DNA of 64,000 bases from Polyangiaceae bacterium UTPRO1 (GTDB lineage Bacteria > Desulfobacterota > Binatia > UTPRO1). Both the position numbers and the translations under genes were made by a program. The stretch is taken from positions 131,693 to 195,692 of the forward strand of contig MWST01000035.1 in the NCBI GenBank assembly GCA_002050235.1. The letters are read 5' to 3'. Shown piece by piece: positions 25,642 to 34,212 of the stretch; the first letter of the stretch is position 1; each line of letters begins with the position of its first letter. Under the pieces are notes generated by a model that did no database searches, was not told where the DNA came from, and saw only the letters and a program-made list of their open reading frames with translations.

Positions 25642-26456
25642 TGCGCGGCTCGTACCGCCTCGTGGTCGGCGGTTGGCTCATCGCCGTGCTCATCGTGGTC
25701 GCGCTCGGCGCCGATCGCTTGGCGCCGTACGATCCGGGGGCGCAGGCACTGAGCGAGAACCTGGCGCCGCCGGGGGCGCGGCATTGGCTCGGACAGGACG
25801 CCCTCGGCCGCGACATCCTCGCTCGCGTGATCCATGGAGCGCGCGTCTCGCTCGCGGTCGGGATCATAACGGTCCTCGTCTCGCTCGCGATCGGCACGAC
25901 GATCGGCGCCCTCGCGGGCTTCGCCGGCGGCTGGATCGACGAGCTCGCCATGCGCGCCGTCGACGTCCTGCTCGCCTTCCCGGGCCTCCTGCTCGCGATC
26001 GCGCTCACGAGCGTGCTCGGTCCGAGCTTGCGCAACGTCGTCATCGCGCTCTCGCTGATCGGCTGGACCGGCTATGCTCGCCTGGCGCGGGGCGAGATCG
26101 TACGCCTGCGCGAGCGCGAGCTCGTCGAAGCGGCGCGCGCGCTCGGCGTCCCCGAGCATCGCATCCTCTTGCGCCATCTGGTGCCGTTGCTGGCGACTCC
26201 GCTGCTCGTACAGGCGACGTTCGGCATGGCGGCGGCGATCGTCGCCGAGGCGTCGCTCAGCTTCCTCGGGCTCGGCGCTCAGCCGCCGACGGCATCCTGG
26301 GGGGCCATGTTGAACGACGGCCGCGCCTTCGCGCTCGTGGCGCCGCATCTCACGATCTTCCCCGGCCTCGCGATCATGGTGACGGTGCTGGGGCTCAACT
26401 GCCTCGGCGACGGCCTCCGCGATCGGCTCGATGTCCGCGCGCCGTCGGGCATCTGA
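25641..26456 (+). CDS. Peptide ABC transporter permease, DppC/OppC type
   Basis: A 271-residue permease with about six membrane helices. Features are HWLGQDALGRDILARVIHGARVSL, the EAA loop ELVEAARALGVPEHRIL and AEASLSFLGLGAQPPTASWG, all typical of DppC. The ATG at 25641 is fused to the dppB stop. The ATPase subunits (DppD/DppF) are not encoded nearby; the next gene is a different type of ABC ATPase (MlaF), so the ATPases must be elsewhere or shared. Confidence 0.94.
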   Translation: MRGSYRLVVGGWLIAVLIVVALGADRLAPYDPGAQALSENLAPPGARHWLGQDALGRDILARVIHGARVSLAVGIITVLVSLAIGTTIGALAGFAGGWIDELAMRAVDVLLAFPGLLLAIALTSVLGPSLRNVVIALSLIGWTGYARLARGEIVRLRERELVEAARALGVPEHRILLRHLVPLLATPLLVQATFGMAAAIVAEASLSFLGLGAQPPTASWGAMLNDGRAFALVAPHLTIFPGLAIMVTVLGLNCLGDGLRDRLDVRAPSGI

Positions 26457-26560
26457 CCCACGCACCCGCCGGCGCCGCCCCTCGTTTCGCGCCCCCGATG
26501 TTGGTAGAAGGCCCTCCGTGACGCGACCTCCCCTGCAGCTCCACCCCGTCCTCCGTTCAC

Positions 26561-27355
26561 ATGGTTGAAGCGCACGTCGAGCTCGCACACGTGCGCGTGG
26601 CGTTCGGCGCGCGCGAGGTACTGCGAGACCTCTCGTGCCGATTCCCGCGCGGCAAGATCTCGGTGATCCTGGGCGGGAGCGGTTCCGGGAAGAGCACCCT
26701 GCTGCGGACGATCGGCGGCCTCGTCCGCCCGCGTGCCGGCGCAGTCATCGTCGACGGCGAGGACATCACGCGCCTCTCCGAGTCCGAGCTCTACCGGGTC
26801 CGCCGCAAGCTCGGAATGATGTTTCAGCATGGCGCGCTCCTCGACTCCCTGACGGTTTTCGACAACCTCGCGTTTCCGCTGCGCGAGCACACGCGGCTCT
26901 CGGCCCGCGAGATCGCCGAAGCCGTCCATGCCTGCATAGAAGCGGTCGGCCTCCAGAACGTCGATGCGCTCCTGCCGGGGCAGCTCTCCGGCGGCATGGT
27001 GAAGCGCGTCGCGCTGGCGCGCGCAATCGTGCGCGAGCCGGTCATACTGCTCTGCGACGAGCCGTTCTCGGGCCTCGACCCGATCTCGGCGCGGCGGATC
27101 GAAGGACTGCTCGTCGACATCAACCGCCGCCGGGGCGTGACGTTGATCATCGTCTCGCACAGCATCCCGTCGACCATGCGGATCGCCGACCACGTAGTCG
27201 TGCTGCTGCCCGACGGACCGGTCGAGGGAACGCCGGCCGAGTTGCAAGCAAGCACCGATCCACGCATCGTCGCCTTCTTGAGCGACGGCGAAGACCCGTC
27301 CGTGACCGCCCCCGACGATCTCCCCGGCGCGTCGACCGCCGTGAGGCCAGCGTGA
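26561..27355 (+). CDS. mlaF: Mla phospholipid transport ATPase
   Basis: A 264-residue ABC ATPase. The Walker A is GGSGSGKST, followed by FQHGALLDSLTVFDNLAFPLRE, which is characteristic of MlaF. The signature is LSGGM and the Walker B ILLCDEPFSGLDP. It powers glycerophospholipid movement between inner and outer membrane through MlaE and MlaD. It is the first gene of a tight mlaFEDAC operon; mlaE starts 16 bp after it. A STAS partner (MlaB) is not present. Confidence 0.94.
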   Translation: MVEAHVELAHVRVAFGAREVLRDLSCRFPRGKISVILGGSGSGKSTLLRTIGGLVRPRAGAVIVDGEDITRLSESELYRVRRKLGMMFQHGALLDSLTVFDNLAFPLREHTRLSAREIAEAVHACIEAVGLQNVDALLPGQLSGGMVKRVALARAIVREPVILLCDEPFSGLDPISARRIEGLLVDINRRRGVTLIIVSHSIPSTMRIADHVVVLLPDGPVEGTPAELQASTDPRIVAFLSDGEDPSVTAPDDLPGASTAVRPA

Positions 27356-27371
27356 GAGGCGAGCGCTGACC

Positions 27372-28148
27372 ATGCTGCGACCGGTCCAGGATCTCGGATG
27401 GGCGGCGCTGCGTTTCGTTGCCGACCTCGGAGCATTCGGGGTCTTCACGCTCCAGGTGCTGCGCGCAACGGCGATGCCGCCCTGGCGCTTCCGCCTCTTC
27501 GTCGACGAGCTCTACAAGCTCGGCGTCCTCTCCCTCGTCATCATCTGCATCTGTGGGCTCGCCGTCGGGATGGTGCTCGGCCTGCAGGGATACAACACGC
27601 TGGTGCGCTTCGGCGCGGCCGAATCGCTCGGCGCCGTGGTCGGACTCGGTCTCGTGCGCGAGCTCGGTCCGGTGCTCACCGCCCTCCTCGCGACCGGGCG
27701 CGCCGGCTCGGCGACGGCCGCCGAGATCGGCACGATGGTCGCAACCGAGCAACTCGACGGCCTGCGCATGATGTCTATCGATCCGGTCGACCTCGTAGTG
27801 AAGCCGAAGGCCATCGCGATGATGGTCGTGATGCCGCTCCTCTCGGCGCTCTTCATTGTCTGCGGCCTCGCCGGCGGGTATCTCGTCGGGGTGGGGCTGA
27901 TGGGACTCGACAGCGGCAACTACGTTACGAGTCTCCAGTCGGCAGTCGATTTTCGCAACGACATCCTCGGCAGCCTGCTGAAAGCGCTCATCTTCGGCGT
28001 ACTGGTGGGCTTGATCGCCACCTATCGCGGCTACCGCGCGACGCCGACTTCGGCGGGCGTGAGCGCGGCCACCACATCGACCGTAGTCGTCGGATCCGTC
28101 AGCATCCTGATCTTCGACTACTTCGTGACCGCCCTCTGGGGAGTGTGA
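27372..28148 (+). CDS. mlaE: Mla phospholipid transport permease
   Basis: A 258-residue integral membrane protein of the MlaE/YrbE family. The core LVRELGPVLTALLATGRAGSATAAEIGTMVATEQLDGLRMM is diagnostic (shown as GRAGSATAAEIGTM). About five to six hydrophobic segments are seen. It forms the inner-membrane channel of the Mla complex with MlaF and MlaD. mlaD starts 3 bp after it. Confidence 0.94.
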   Translation: MLRPVQDLGWAALRFVADLGAFGVFTLQVLRATAMPPWRFRLFVDELYKLGVLSLVIICICGLAVGMVLGLQGYNTLVRFGAAESLGAVVGLGLVRELGPVLTALLATGRAGSATAAEIGTMVATEQLDGLRMMSIDPVDLVVKPKAIAMMVVMPLLSALFIVCGLAGGYLVGVGLMGLDSGNYVTSLQSAVDFRNDILGSLLKALIFGVLVGLIATYRGYRATPTSAGVSAATTSTVVVGSVSILIFDYFVTALWGV

Positions 28149-28151
28149 CCC

Positions 28152-28622
28152 ATGACTCGATCCCCCCTCCGCGACCTCCTCGTCGGTCTTTTCGTGCTCG
28201 CCGCGCTCGGCGCGGTCGCGTACCTCTCGATCAACGTCGGCGGGCTTTCCTACACCGGCCCTGGCGGCCTGACGCTCTACGCGTCGTTCGATCAGACCGG
28301 CGGGCTCAAGGTACGCGCACCGGTGGAAATCTCCGGCGTGAAGGTAGGGCAGGTCACCAAGATCGACCTCGGCCCCGACTATCGCGCCCGCGCCACGCTC
28401 GATCTCGATCCGAAACTCGTCCTCCCGACCGACACGACGGCGTCCATCCAGACGGCCGGCCTCCTCGGCGACCGCTACGTGGCGCTCCAGCTGGGCGGTG
28501 ACGAGCAGACGCTCAAGTCCGGCGACGAGATCACGTTCACGGAATCGGCGGTGATTCTCGAGCGGTTGATCGGCAAAATGGTGCACAACGCGCCCGGAGA
28601 GAGCGACGCGAAGGACAAGTAG
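28152..28622 (+). CDS. mlaD: MCE-domain lipid carrier subunit
   Basis: A 156-residue protein with an N-terminal membrane anchor (LLVGLFVLAALGAVAYL) and one MCE domain: LYASFDQTGGLKVRAPVEISGVKVGQV, then TASIQTAGLLGDRYVAL. MlaD hexamers form the periplasmic lipid conduit on top of MlaE. Length and single MCE domain match the E. coli type. Confidence 0.93.
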   Translation: MTRSPLRDLLVGLFVLAALGAVAYLSINVGGLSYTGPGGLTLYASFDQTGGLKVRAPVEISGVKVGQVTKIDLGPDYRARATLDLDPKLVLPTDTTASIQTAGLLGDRYVALQLGGDEQTLKSGDEITFTESAVILERLIGKMVHNAPGESDAKDK

Positions 28623-28634
28623 AGGAACCTGCCG

Positions 28635-29405
28635 ATGATGCCGCTGAGAACGATGCTGACCCTGATCGCCGTGCTCGCATTGGCGCTCCCCGCCGCGGCG
28701 CGCGGCGACGACCAGGGTGCCGACTACGACCCGTGGCAGCGCATGAACCGCGGCATCTTCTGGTTCAACGACAAGGCCGACGTCTACGTCCTCGAGCCCG
28801 TCGCCAAGGGCTGGGACAGGGTAATGCCCGAACGCGTCGAGACGAGCCTGGTGAATTTCTTCGCCAACCTCCGCTTTCCCGTCGTGCTGGTGAACAACGT
28901 GCTCCAGGGCAAGCCCGGCGCCGCCGCCATCGATGTCGGGCGCTTCATGGTGAACACCACGTTCGGCGTCGTCGGCTTCTTCGATCCGGCGACCATCTGG
29001 GGCCTGACCAAGCACGACGAGGACTTCGGACAGACGCTCGGCGTCTGGGGCGTCCCGCCGGGACCGTATCTCGTGCTGCCGCTCTTCGGTCCGTCCAATC
29101 CGCGCGATACGGCCGGCATGCCCGTCGACTACGTGCTCAGCCTTACTCCCCTCGTCGTCAACTCGGTCTGGTGGACGGGAGCCGCCGTCGTGAACGTCGT
29201 CAATACGCGGGCCCAGTACCTGGACGCGGTCCGCAATGCGAAGGAGACGGCGCTGGACTACTATGCCTTCACGCGCAACGCCTACTATCAGCGCCGCAGG
29301 GCGCTCGTGAACGACGAGCTCGTGGCCGGCGATCACCAGCAGGAAAACGGCCACGGGCCAACGGACGAACTCTATGATTTCGACACTATCGAAGGTGCGC
29401 GGTAG
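28635..29405 (+). CDS. mlaA: MlaA/VacJ family outer-membrane lipid-removal protein
   Basis: A 256-residue exported protein. The signal peptide ends near ALPAAARG; no clear lipobox is seen, unlike E. coli MlaA. The family core is present: YDPWQRMNRGIFWFND, NFFANLRFPVVLVNNVLQGK, RFMVNTTFGVVGFFDPA and EDFGQTLGVWGVPPGPYLVLPLFGPS. It extracts misplaced phospholipids from the outer leaflet. It lies inside the mla operon, whereas in E. coli mlaA is elsewhere. Its last 32 bp overlap mlaC. Confidence 0.94.
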   Translation: MMPLRTMLTLIAVLALALPAAARGDDQGADYDPWQRMNRGIFWFNDKADVYVLEPVAKGWDRVMPERVETSLVNFFANLRFPVVLVNNVLQGKPGAAAIDVGRFMVNTTFGVVGFFDPATIWGLTKHDEDFGQTLGVWGVPPGPYLVLPLFGPSNPRDTAGMPVDYVLSLTPLVVNSVWWTGAAVVNVVNTRAQYLDAVRNAKETALDYYAFTRNAYYQRRRALVNDELVAGDHQQENGHGPTDELYDFDTIEGAR

Positions 29406-30009
29406 CTGCTTCGTTCTCGCCGCCGCGCTGGCGCTGGGAACCGCCGCACCCCCGACCGTGCGCGCAGCGGAAGACGCCGCCGCGGCCGTCATCGAGAAGG
29501 CGTCCAGCAGCGCCATCGCGGTGCTCAGCGACCAGAGCCTCTCGATGGAAGAGAAGCGCAAGCGCGTCGAGGACATCGCGGTCGGCGCCATGGACTTCGA
29601 CACGCTCTCGCGGCTCGTTCTGGCCCGCAACTGGAGCCGCTTCGACGAGGCCCAGCGCAAGGAATTCGTGGCCCTCTTCAAGAATCACCTGTCGATGACC
29701 TACGGACGCAACGTCGAGAACTACAAGAACGAGAAGGTACAGGTCACCGGCACGCGCTCCGAGCACGGCGGCGACGCGACCGTGAAGACGAGGATCGTCC
29801 GCAACGGCGCCAACGACCTCCTGATCGACTATCGTCTGCGTCAGAAGGACGGGGTCTGGAAGATCATCGACGTCGTCGCCGAGGGCGTGAGCTTGGTCTC
29901 GAACTTCCGCTCGCAGTTCCAAGACGTCGTCTCCAACGGCGGCCCGGAGCGCCTGCTCGCGCTCCTGCGCGAGAAAAACGCCAAGGGAGAACCGCTGAAG
30001 ACGAGCTGA
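29374..30009 (+). CDS. mlaC: Periplasmic phospholipid shuttle
   Basis: A 211-residue MlaC-family (Ttg2D) protein with a Sec signal peptide ending VRAAED. The domain DTLSRLVLARNWSRFDEAQRKEF and VWKIIDVVAEGVSLVSNFRSQF are typical. It carries phospholipids between MlaA and MlaFED. The ATG at 29374 lies inside mlaA, which suggests coupled translation. It is the last gene of the operon. Confidence 0.93.
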   Translation: MISTLSKVRGSCFVLAAALALGTAAPPTVRAAEDAAAAVIEKASSSAIAVLSDQSLSMEEKRKRVEDIAVGAMDFDTLSRLVLARNWSRFDEAQRKEFVALFKNHLSMTYGRNVENYKNEKVQVTGTRSEHGGDATVKTRIVRNGANDLLIDYRLRQKDGVWKIIDVVAEGVSLVSNFRSQFQDVVSNGGPERLLALLREKNAKGEPLKTS

Positions 30010-30021
30010 GACGCCGACTCA

Positions 30022-30039
30022 CCGGCGCTCGGGCGCCGG
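30022..30039. terminator. GC hairpin between convergent mlaC and a TPR gene
   Basis: A CCGGCGC arm (30022-30028) and GCGCCGG arm (30033-30039) form a 7-bp stem with a TCGG loop, between two converging stop codons. There is no T-run, so termination is likely but not certain. Confidence 0.45.
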
Positions 30040-30052
30040 CTCCGCCGGTTCG

Positions 30053-30847
30053 TCAGTGTCGCGCGCCGAGGGGCTCGCCGGCTCTGGCCTTCTTCTCCAA
30101 GCTCTCGGCCTCCGCACCGCCGACCATGTCGCCGACGAGCACGTACTGCCGCATGGCCTCGTGGAACGCAGCCGCCGCTTTGTCACGCTTGCCCAGGGCC
30201 GCATAGACGTAGCCGAGCGCCTTGTGCGCCGTCGCATCGCGAGGGTTCAAGCGAACAGCGGTCTCCAGCTCGGTCGCGGCGCGGTCATTCATGCCGCGTT
30301 CCGCGAAAACCGCGCCCAGCTTGGCGTGGGTAGCAGCGTCGTCCGGCGCCGCCGTCGCGGCCTTGGCGTAGACCTCCTCGGCGCGGGCGCTCTCTCCACG
30401 GCGCTCCAGCTCGGCTCCGAGCTCTAGCGCCGCGGTCGCCGACTTGGGGTTGGCCTGCACAGCCGCCTCGAACGCCGCCAGCGCCTCACCGTCCTTTCCG
30501 GCCTGGCGCGCCAGCAAACCCCGCGTCACGTACACGCCCTCGAGGCCTTCGCGCGCCTCCCGCAGATTCGGATCGATGCGGATGGCCGCCGCGAAGTGCT
30601 CGATGGCGTAGTCGGTCATGCCGACCCGCACCTGGCAGGTCGCGAGGTGATAGTGCGCCAGGGCGTTCTCGGGATCCTTGTCGAGGATCTTCGAGTAGTC
30701 CGACGATGCGAGGCTCCATTGGCCACGCGCTTCGAGCGCTGCAGCCTCGGCGAAGAGGCGGTCGATCTCCTCCTGCGTCCCGGCAAAGGTCGGAGCGCCG
30801 AGCGCCAGCAGGGCGGCGGCGATCAGCATCGGAGTACGTCGGAGCAT
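30053..30847 (-). CDS. Exported tetratricopeptide-repeat protein
   Basis: A 264-residue protein with a signal peptide (MLRRTPMLIAAALLALGAPTFA) followed by about six TPR units, for example ALAHYHLATCQVRVGMTDYAIEHF and ATHAKLGAVFAERGMNDRAATEL. TPR arrays mediate protein-protein contacts; no enzymatic domain is present. The ATG at 30847 has AGGAG upstream. It follows mutM by 19 bp and may be the last gene of the mrcB-to-mutM run. Confidence 0.85.
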   Translation of the reverse strand: MLRRTPMLIAAALLALGAPTFAGTQEEIDRLFAEAAALEARGQWSLASSDYSKILDKDPENALAHYHLATCQVRVGMTDYAIEHFAAAIRIDPNLREAREGLEGVYVTRGLLARQAGKDGEALAAFEAAVQANPKSATAALELGAELERRGESARAEEVYAKAATAAPDDAATHAKLGAVFAERGMNDRAATELETAVRLNPRDATAHKALGYVYAALGKRDKAAAAFHEAMRQYVLVGDMVGGAEAESLEKKARAGEPLGARH

Positions 30848-30866
30848 GGGCGTGTCTCCTTTCGTG

Positions 30867-31679
30867 TCAACGTTGGCACCGAGAACAGTAGAACGAGCTC
30901 CGGCCGGCGATGACGCACCGGCGAATGACGCCGCGACAGCGGCGGCACGGTTCGCCTGCGCGCTCGTAGACGCGGAAGGTGAGCTGGAAGGCTCCCGGCT
31001 CGCCGCGCTCGTCGCGGTAGTCGGAGATCGATGAGCCGCGGAGCTCGATCGCAGCCGCGAGCACGCGGCGGGTCTCGGCGACGATGCGCTCGGCGTCGGC
31101 ACGCGTCACCCGCGAGGCCCGGCGGCTCGGCCGGATGCCGGCAGCGAACAGGATCTCGTTCACGTAGATGTTGCCGAGGCCGGCGACCACGCGCTGGTCC
31201 ATGAGCAGACTCTTCACCGTCCGCCGCTGGCGGCGGGCGACGCCGTGGAAAGATTCGCCCGAGAACCCGGCTGTGAGCGGCTCCGGTCCGAGCGTCGCCA
31301 GCGGCGCGAGCGCGTCCGCCGCACCGATCTGCATGGAGCCGAAGCGGCGCGGGTCGTGGAAGCGCAGCGTCCGACCGTCGTCGAGCTGCACGACGACGTG
31401 TGTATGGACCCGGCGCGGCTCGTCCGCCGGCCGCACGACCATCGTCCCCGTCATGCCGAGGTGCACGAGCCAGGAAGCCCCGTCGTCGAGGTCGAGGAGC
31501 AGATACTTGGCGCGCCGCCGTACTCCTTCGATGCGCCGTCCGGCGAGCCGCGCCGCGAAGTCGCGCGCCAGCGGCCGGCGCAGCCGGCGCTCGTGCACCT
31601 CGACCACGGTGATGCGCCGCCCGGCAACGGCATCGGCGAGGCCGCGCCGCACCGTCTCGACCTCGGGAAGCTCCGGCAC
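30867..31679 (-). CDS. mutM: Formamidopyrimidine-DNA glycosylase
   Basis: A 270-residue base-excision repair glycosylase/lyase removing 8-oxoguanine. It begins PELPEVETVRRGL after a GTG start, so the processed N-terminal proline nucleophile and catalytic glutamate are present. The lysine in RRAKYLLLD and the intercalating loop are in place. The C-terminal zinc finger CRRC...CSRC is complete. It lies 8 bp after rsmA. Confidence 0.96.
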   Translation of the reverse strand: MPELPEVETVRRGLADAVAGRRITVVEVHERRLRRPLARDFAARLAGRRIEGVRRRAKYLLLDLDDGASWLVHLGMTGTMVVRPADEPRRVHTHVVVQLDDGRTLRFHDPRRFGSMQIGAADALAPLATLGPEPLTAGFSGESFHGVARRQRRTVKSLLMDQRVVAGLGNIYVNEILFAAGIRPSRRASRVTRADAERIVAETRRVLAAAIELRGSSISDYRDERGEPGAFQLTFRVYERAGEPCRRCRGVIRRCVIAGRSSFYCSRCQR

Positions 31680-31687
31680 GGGCGGCT

Positions 31688-32581
31688 CTAACGTCCCGAG
31701 CGCGGCCTTCGTCGCGGCGCACCGACGGTGTCGAGCGCCCTTCCGGCCGCGTCCGAAAGCCGCGCGAAGGCGGCGAGGTCGAGCGTCTCGCCGCGCGCGC
31801 GGGAGTCGACGCCGGCGGCGGCGAACACCTCGTCCCAGACCGGCGGCGGGAGCCCCAGCGGCTCCACGAGAGCCTGTACGGCGTTGCGTAGCATCTTCCG
31901 GCGCTGGTTGAATGCGGCGCGCACGATTGCCGCTAGCAGGCGCGGCTCTGCCACCGACACGCGCGGCGACGGCGCCAGACGCACGCGCAGCACCTCCGAG
32001 GCGACCTGCGGCCGCGGGTAGAACGACGACGACGAGACGCGAAAGCGCCCGATCGGCTCGGCGTAGAGCTGGAAGAGCACCGACGGCCCGCCGTAGGCGC
32101 GCGTACCGGCCTTGGCGAGCAGCCGGTCGGCGACCTCCTTCTGCACCATGACCGTGAGATCGGGGAACACGCGGCGCTCCTCGATCAGGCGGAAGAGGAT
32201 CGGCACCGAGACGTTGTAGGGCAGGCTCGCTACCACCTTCACCTCGGTCTCGGGTATTTCGCCGCGGAGATCGACCTCGAGAGCGTCGCCGGCGATGACC
32301 TTCACCTCGGGATGGGCCGCGAACTTGCGGCGCAGTACGACCGCAAGCCCACGATCGTACTCGACCACGTAGAGCCGAGCGGCGCGCGCCGCGAGCACGT
32401 CGGTGAGCGCGCCTACACCGGGTCCGATCTCGAGCACGGCGTCCCGCTCGCTCACCTGCGCCAGATCGACCATGCGCTCGATCACGCTCCGGTCGACGAG
32501 GAAGTGCTGGCCGAGGCTCTTGCGCGGCGCCAGCCCTTCGCGCTGGAGGAGCGCGCGGGTCTCGGCGGCGAGGCGGCTCAT
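31688..32581 (-). CDS. rsmA: 16S rRNA (adenine1518-N6/adenine1519-N6) dimethyltransferase
   Basis: A 297-residue KsgA-family methyltransferase acting on the 3' end of 16S rRNA. It has KSLGQHFLVD, the SAM motif VLEIGPGVGALTDVLA and VIAGDALEVDL. The catalytic motif normally reads NLPY; here it is SLPYN, with the first asparagine replaced by serine. The C-terminal domain has RPQVASEVLRV and FNQRRKMLRNAV. The ATG overlaps the tsaD stop (ATGA). Context and full length argue for a working gene despite the change. Confidence 0.92.
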   Translation of the reverse strand: MSRLAAETRALLQREGLAPRKSLGQHFLVDRSVIERMVDLAQVSERDAVLEIGPGVGALTDVLAARAARLYVVEYDRGLAVVLRRKFAAHPEVKVIAGDALEVDLRGEIPETEVKVVASLPYNVSVPILFRLIEERRVFPDLTVMVQKEVADRLLAKAGTRAYGGPSVLFQLYAEPIGRFRVSSSSFYPRPQVASEVLRVRLAPSPRVSVAEPRLLAAIVRAAFNQRRKMLRNAVQALVEPLGLPPPVWDEVFAAAGVDSRARGETLDLAAFARLSDAAGRALDTVGAPRRRPRSGR

Positions 32582-33567
32582 ACGCCTATCGGCAGCGTCG
32601 CCGCCGCATTCAGCGTGAGGTCGTGACGCTCACCGCGCAGGAGTCGCGCACGACCCGCGTAGCCGATCATCGCCGCGTTGTCGGTGCAGTATGCGAGGCG
32701 CGGAAAGGCGACCGCGCAGCCTGCGGCGCCGCCGGCCTCGGTCATGGCGGTACGCAGGCGGCGGTTCGCCGAAACGCCGCCGGAAACTACGATCGTCGTG
32801 GCGCCGAGCGCCGCGGCGGCGCGAAGGGTCGGAGCGATGAGCATATCGACGATCGCTTCCTGGAAGCTTGCGCACACGTCCTCGAGCGAGTGCGCCAGAC
32901 CGTCGACGAGATACTGCCGCAGCGCCGTCTTCACGCCGCTGAAGCTGAAGTCGTACGCACCGCGCTTGAGCGAAGCGCGCGGGAAGCGGATCGCCGTACG
33001 ATCGCCGCCGGCGCCGAGCCGGTCGATCTCACGACCGCCGGGAAAGCCGAGCCCGAGCATCTTCGCGCCCTTGTCGAAGGCCTCGCCCGCAGCGTCGTCA
33101 CGCGTCCGTCCGAGCTGGCGGTACCGGCCAACGCCTTCGACGAGATAGAGGCTCGTGTGTCCGCCGGAGACCAGCAGGCCGAGGTAAGGGAAAGCGACCT
33201 GGCGATCGATCAGGATCGCGAGCAGATGGCCCTCGAGGTGGTTCACGCCGATGAACGGCAGACGACGCTCGAACGCGATTCCCTTCGCGACCTGCAAGCC
33301 GACGAGCAACGAGCCGACGAGTCCGGGACCGTGCGTCGCCGCCACGCCCGCGATGGCATCGAGGCCGACGCCGGCGGCGGCGAGCGCGCGCTCGATGACG
33401 GGGATGATCGTCACCATGTGTTGCCGGGAAGCAAGCTCGGGAACGATGCCGCCGTACTTGCCGTGCACCATGTCCTGCGAAGCGACGATGCTCGCGCGCA
33501 CGCCGCACTCGTCGAGCACCGCTGCGGCGGTATCGTCACAGGAGGTTTCGATGGCCAGTACGCGCAT
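32578..33567 (-). CDS. tsaD: tRNA N6-threonylcarbamoyladenosine transferase
   Basis: A 329-residue ASKHA-fold protein that attaches threonylcarbamoyl to A37 of ANN-decoding tRNAs with TsaB, TsaC and TsaE. Motifs are LAIETSCDDTAAAVLD, the metal histidines in ELASRQHMVTIIPVI, VNHLEGHL, and LVSGGHTSLYLV, then DAAGEAFDKGAKMLGLGFPGG. The partner genes are not in this window. It overlaps rsmA by 4 bp and follows a TPR lipoprotein by 3 bp. Confidence 0.96.
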   Translation of the reverse strand: MRVLAIETSCDDTAAAVLDECGVRASIVASQDMVHGKYGGIVPELASRQHMVTIIPVIERALAAAGVGLDAIAGVAATHGPGLVGSLLVGLQVAKGIAFERRLPFIGVNHLEGHLLAILIDRQVAFPYLGLLVSGGHTSLYLVEGVGRYRQLGRTRDDAAGEAFDKGAKMLGLGFPGGREIDRLGAGGDRTAIRFPRASLKRGAYDFSFSGVKTALRQYLVDGLAHSLEDVCASFQEAIVDMLIAPTLRAAAALGATTIVVSGGVSANRRLRTAMTEAGGAAGCAVAFPRLAYCTDNAAMIGYAGRARLLRGERHDLTLNAAATLPIGV

Positions 33568-33570
33568 GCT

Positions 33571-34212
33571 TCAGGGGGCTCCGCCCCTCGTCTCCTTGTC
33601 ACGTCGCGAAGCGGCTGTCAGGGCCTCGGCGGCGCCCCGGTTCTCCGGCCACGCCGCGAGCGCCCGGCGGTAGGCAGCCTCGGCCTCGCTCGTCCTGCCG
33701 GCGTCGGCGAGGAGCTTGCCGCGCAGCTCTTCGACGCGGCTCGTCCAGTATGGTTCACGCGCCAGCTTCTGTCCGGCGCGGTCGAGGAAGCGGCGTGCGA
33801 GGTCGGGATGATGCGCGGCGGCATGGGCGCGGGCCAGGAAATAATAGGGGTACGGAAGCCGGCCGTCGATGGCGACGGCGCGCTCGAGGAGCTCTATCGC
33901 TCGCGCCGGCTCGCCGGCAGCGAGGCGTTGGCGGCCTTCCTCGGCGAGCCGGAGCGCGTTGGCGCGCGCGGCCGGCGTATGGGCATCGATCTTGGCCGTC
34001 AGCGGTCCGTCGTCGGGGCGGATCGCACTCGGCGGCGCGACCGGCGGCGGTGCTGGCGCGGCGGGAGGACGCGCGCGCGCGACCTCGACGGGCGGGCGCG
34101 CGTCGGGATCGGCGCGGATCGGGCGTCCGCGACCCGCTGGCGCCGGCACGGACGCACAGGCCGAGAGTGCGAGCGCCGCGCCGAGCGCCAGCCACCGTCC
34201 GCGGTCCCTCAC
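33571..34212 (-). CDS. TPR-containing lipoprotein
   Basis: A 213-residue protein. I chose the GTG at 34212 because it overlaps the mrcB stop (GTGA) and gives a good lipoprotein signal, RDRGRWLALGAALALSAC, with the lipid-anchor cysteine at residue 20. A TTG at 34233 would add seven residues. A proline-rich linker (about residues 30-65) leads into two to three TPR units. It probably works at the cell envelope next to the penicillin-binding protein encoded just upstream; a role as a partner is inference from the operon. Confidence 0.8.
   Translation of the reverse strand: MRDRGRWLALGAALALSACASVPAPAGRGRPIRADPDARPPVEVARARPPAAPAPPPVAPPSAIRPDDGPLTAKIDAHTPAARANALRLAEEGRQRLAAGEPARAIELLERAVAIDGRLPYPYYFLARAHAAAHHPDLARRFLDRAGQKLAREPYWTSRVEELRGKLLADAGRTSEAEAAYRRALAAWPENRGAAEALTAASRRDKETRGGAP

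Noticed and set aside
27147..29681. An 844-codon antisense frame across the mla operon
   Set aside because: Rich in Asp/Glu/Arg/His as a reverse-complement shadow; the plus strand carries four unmistakable genes here.
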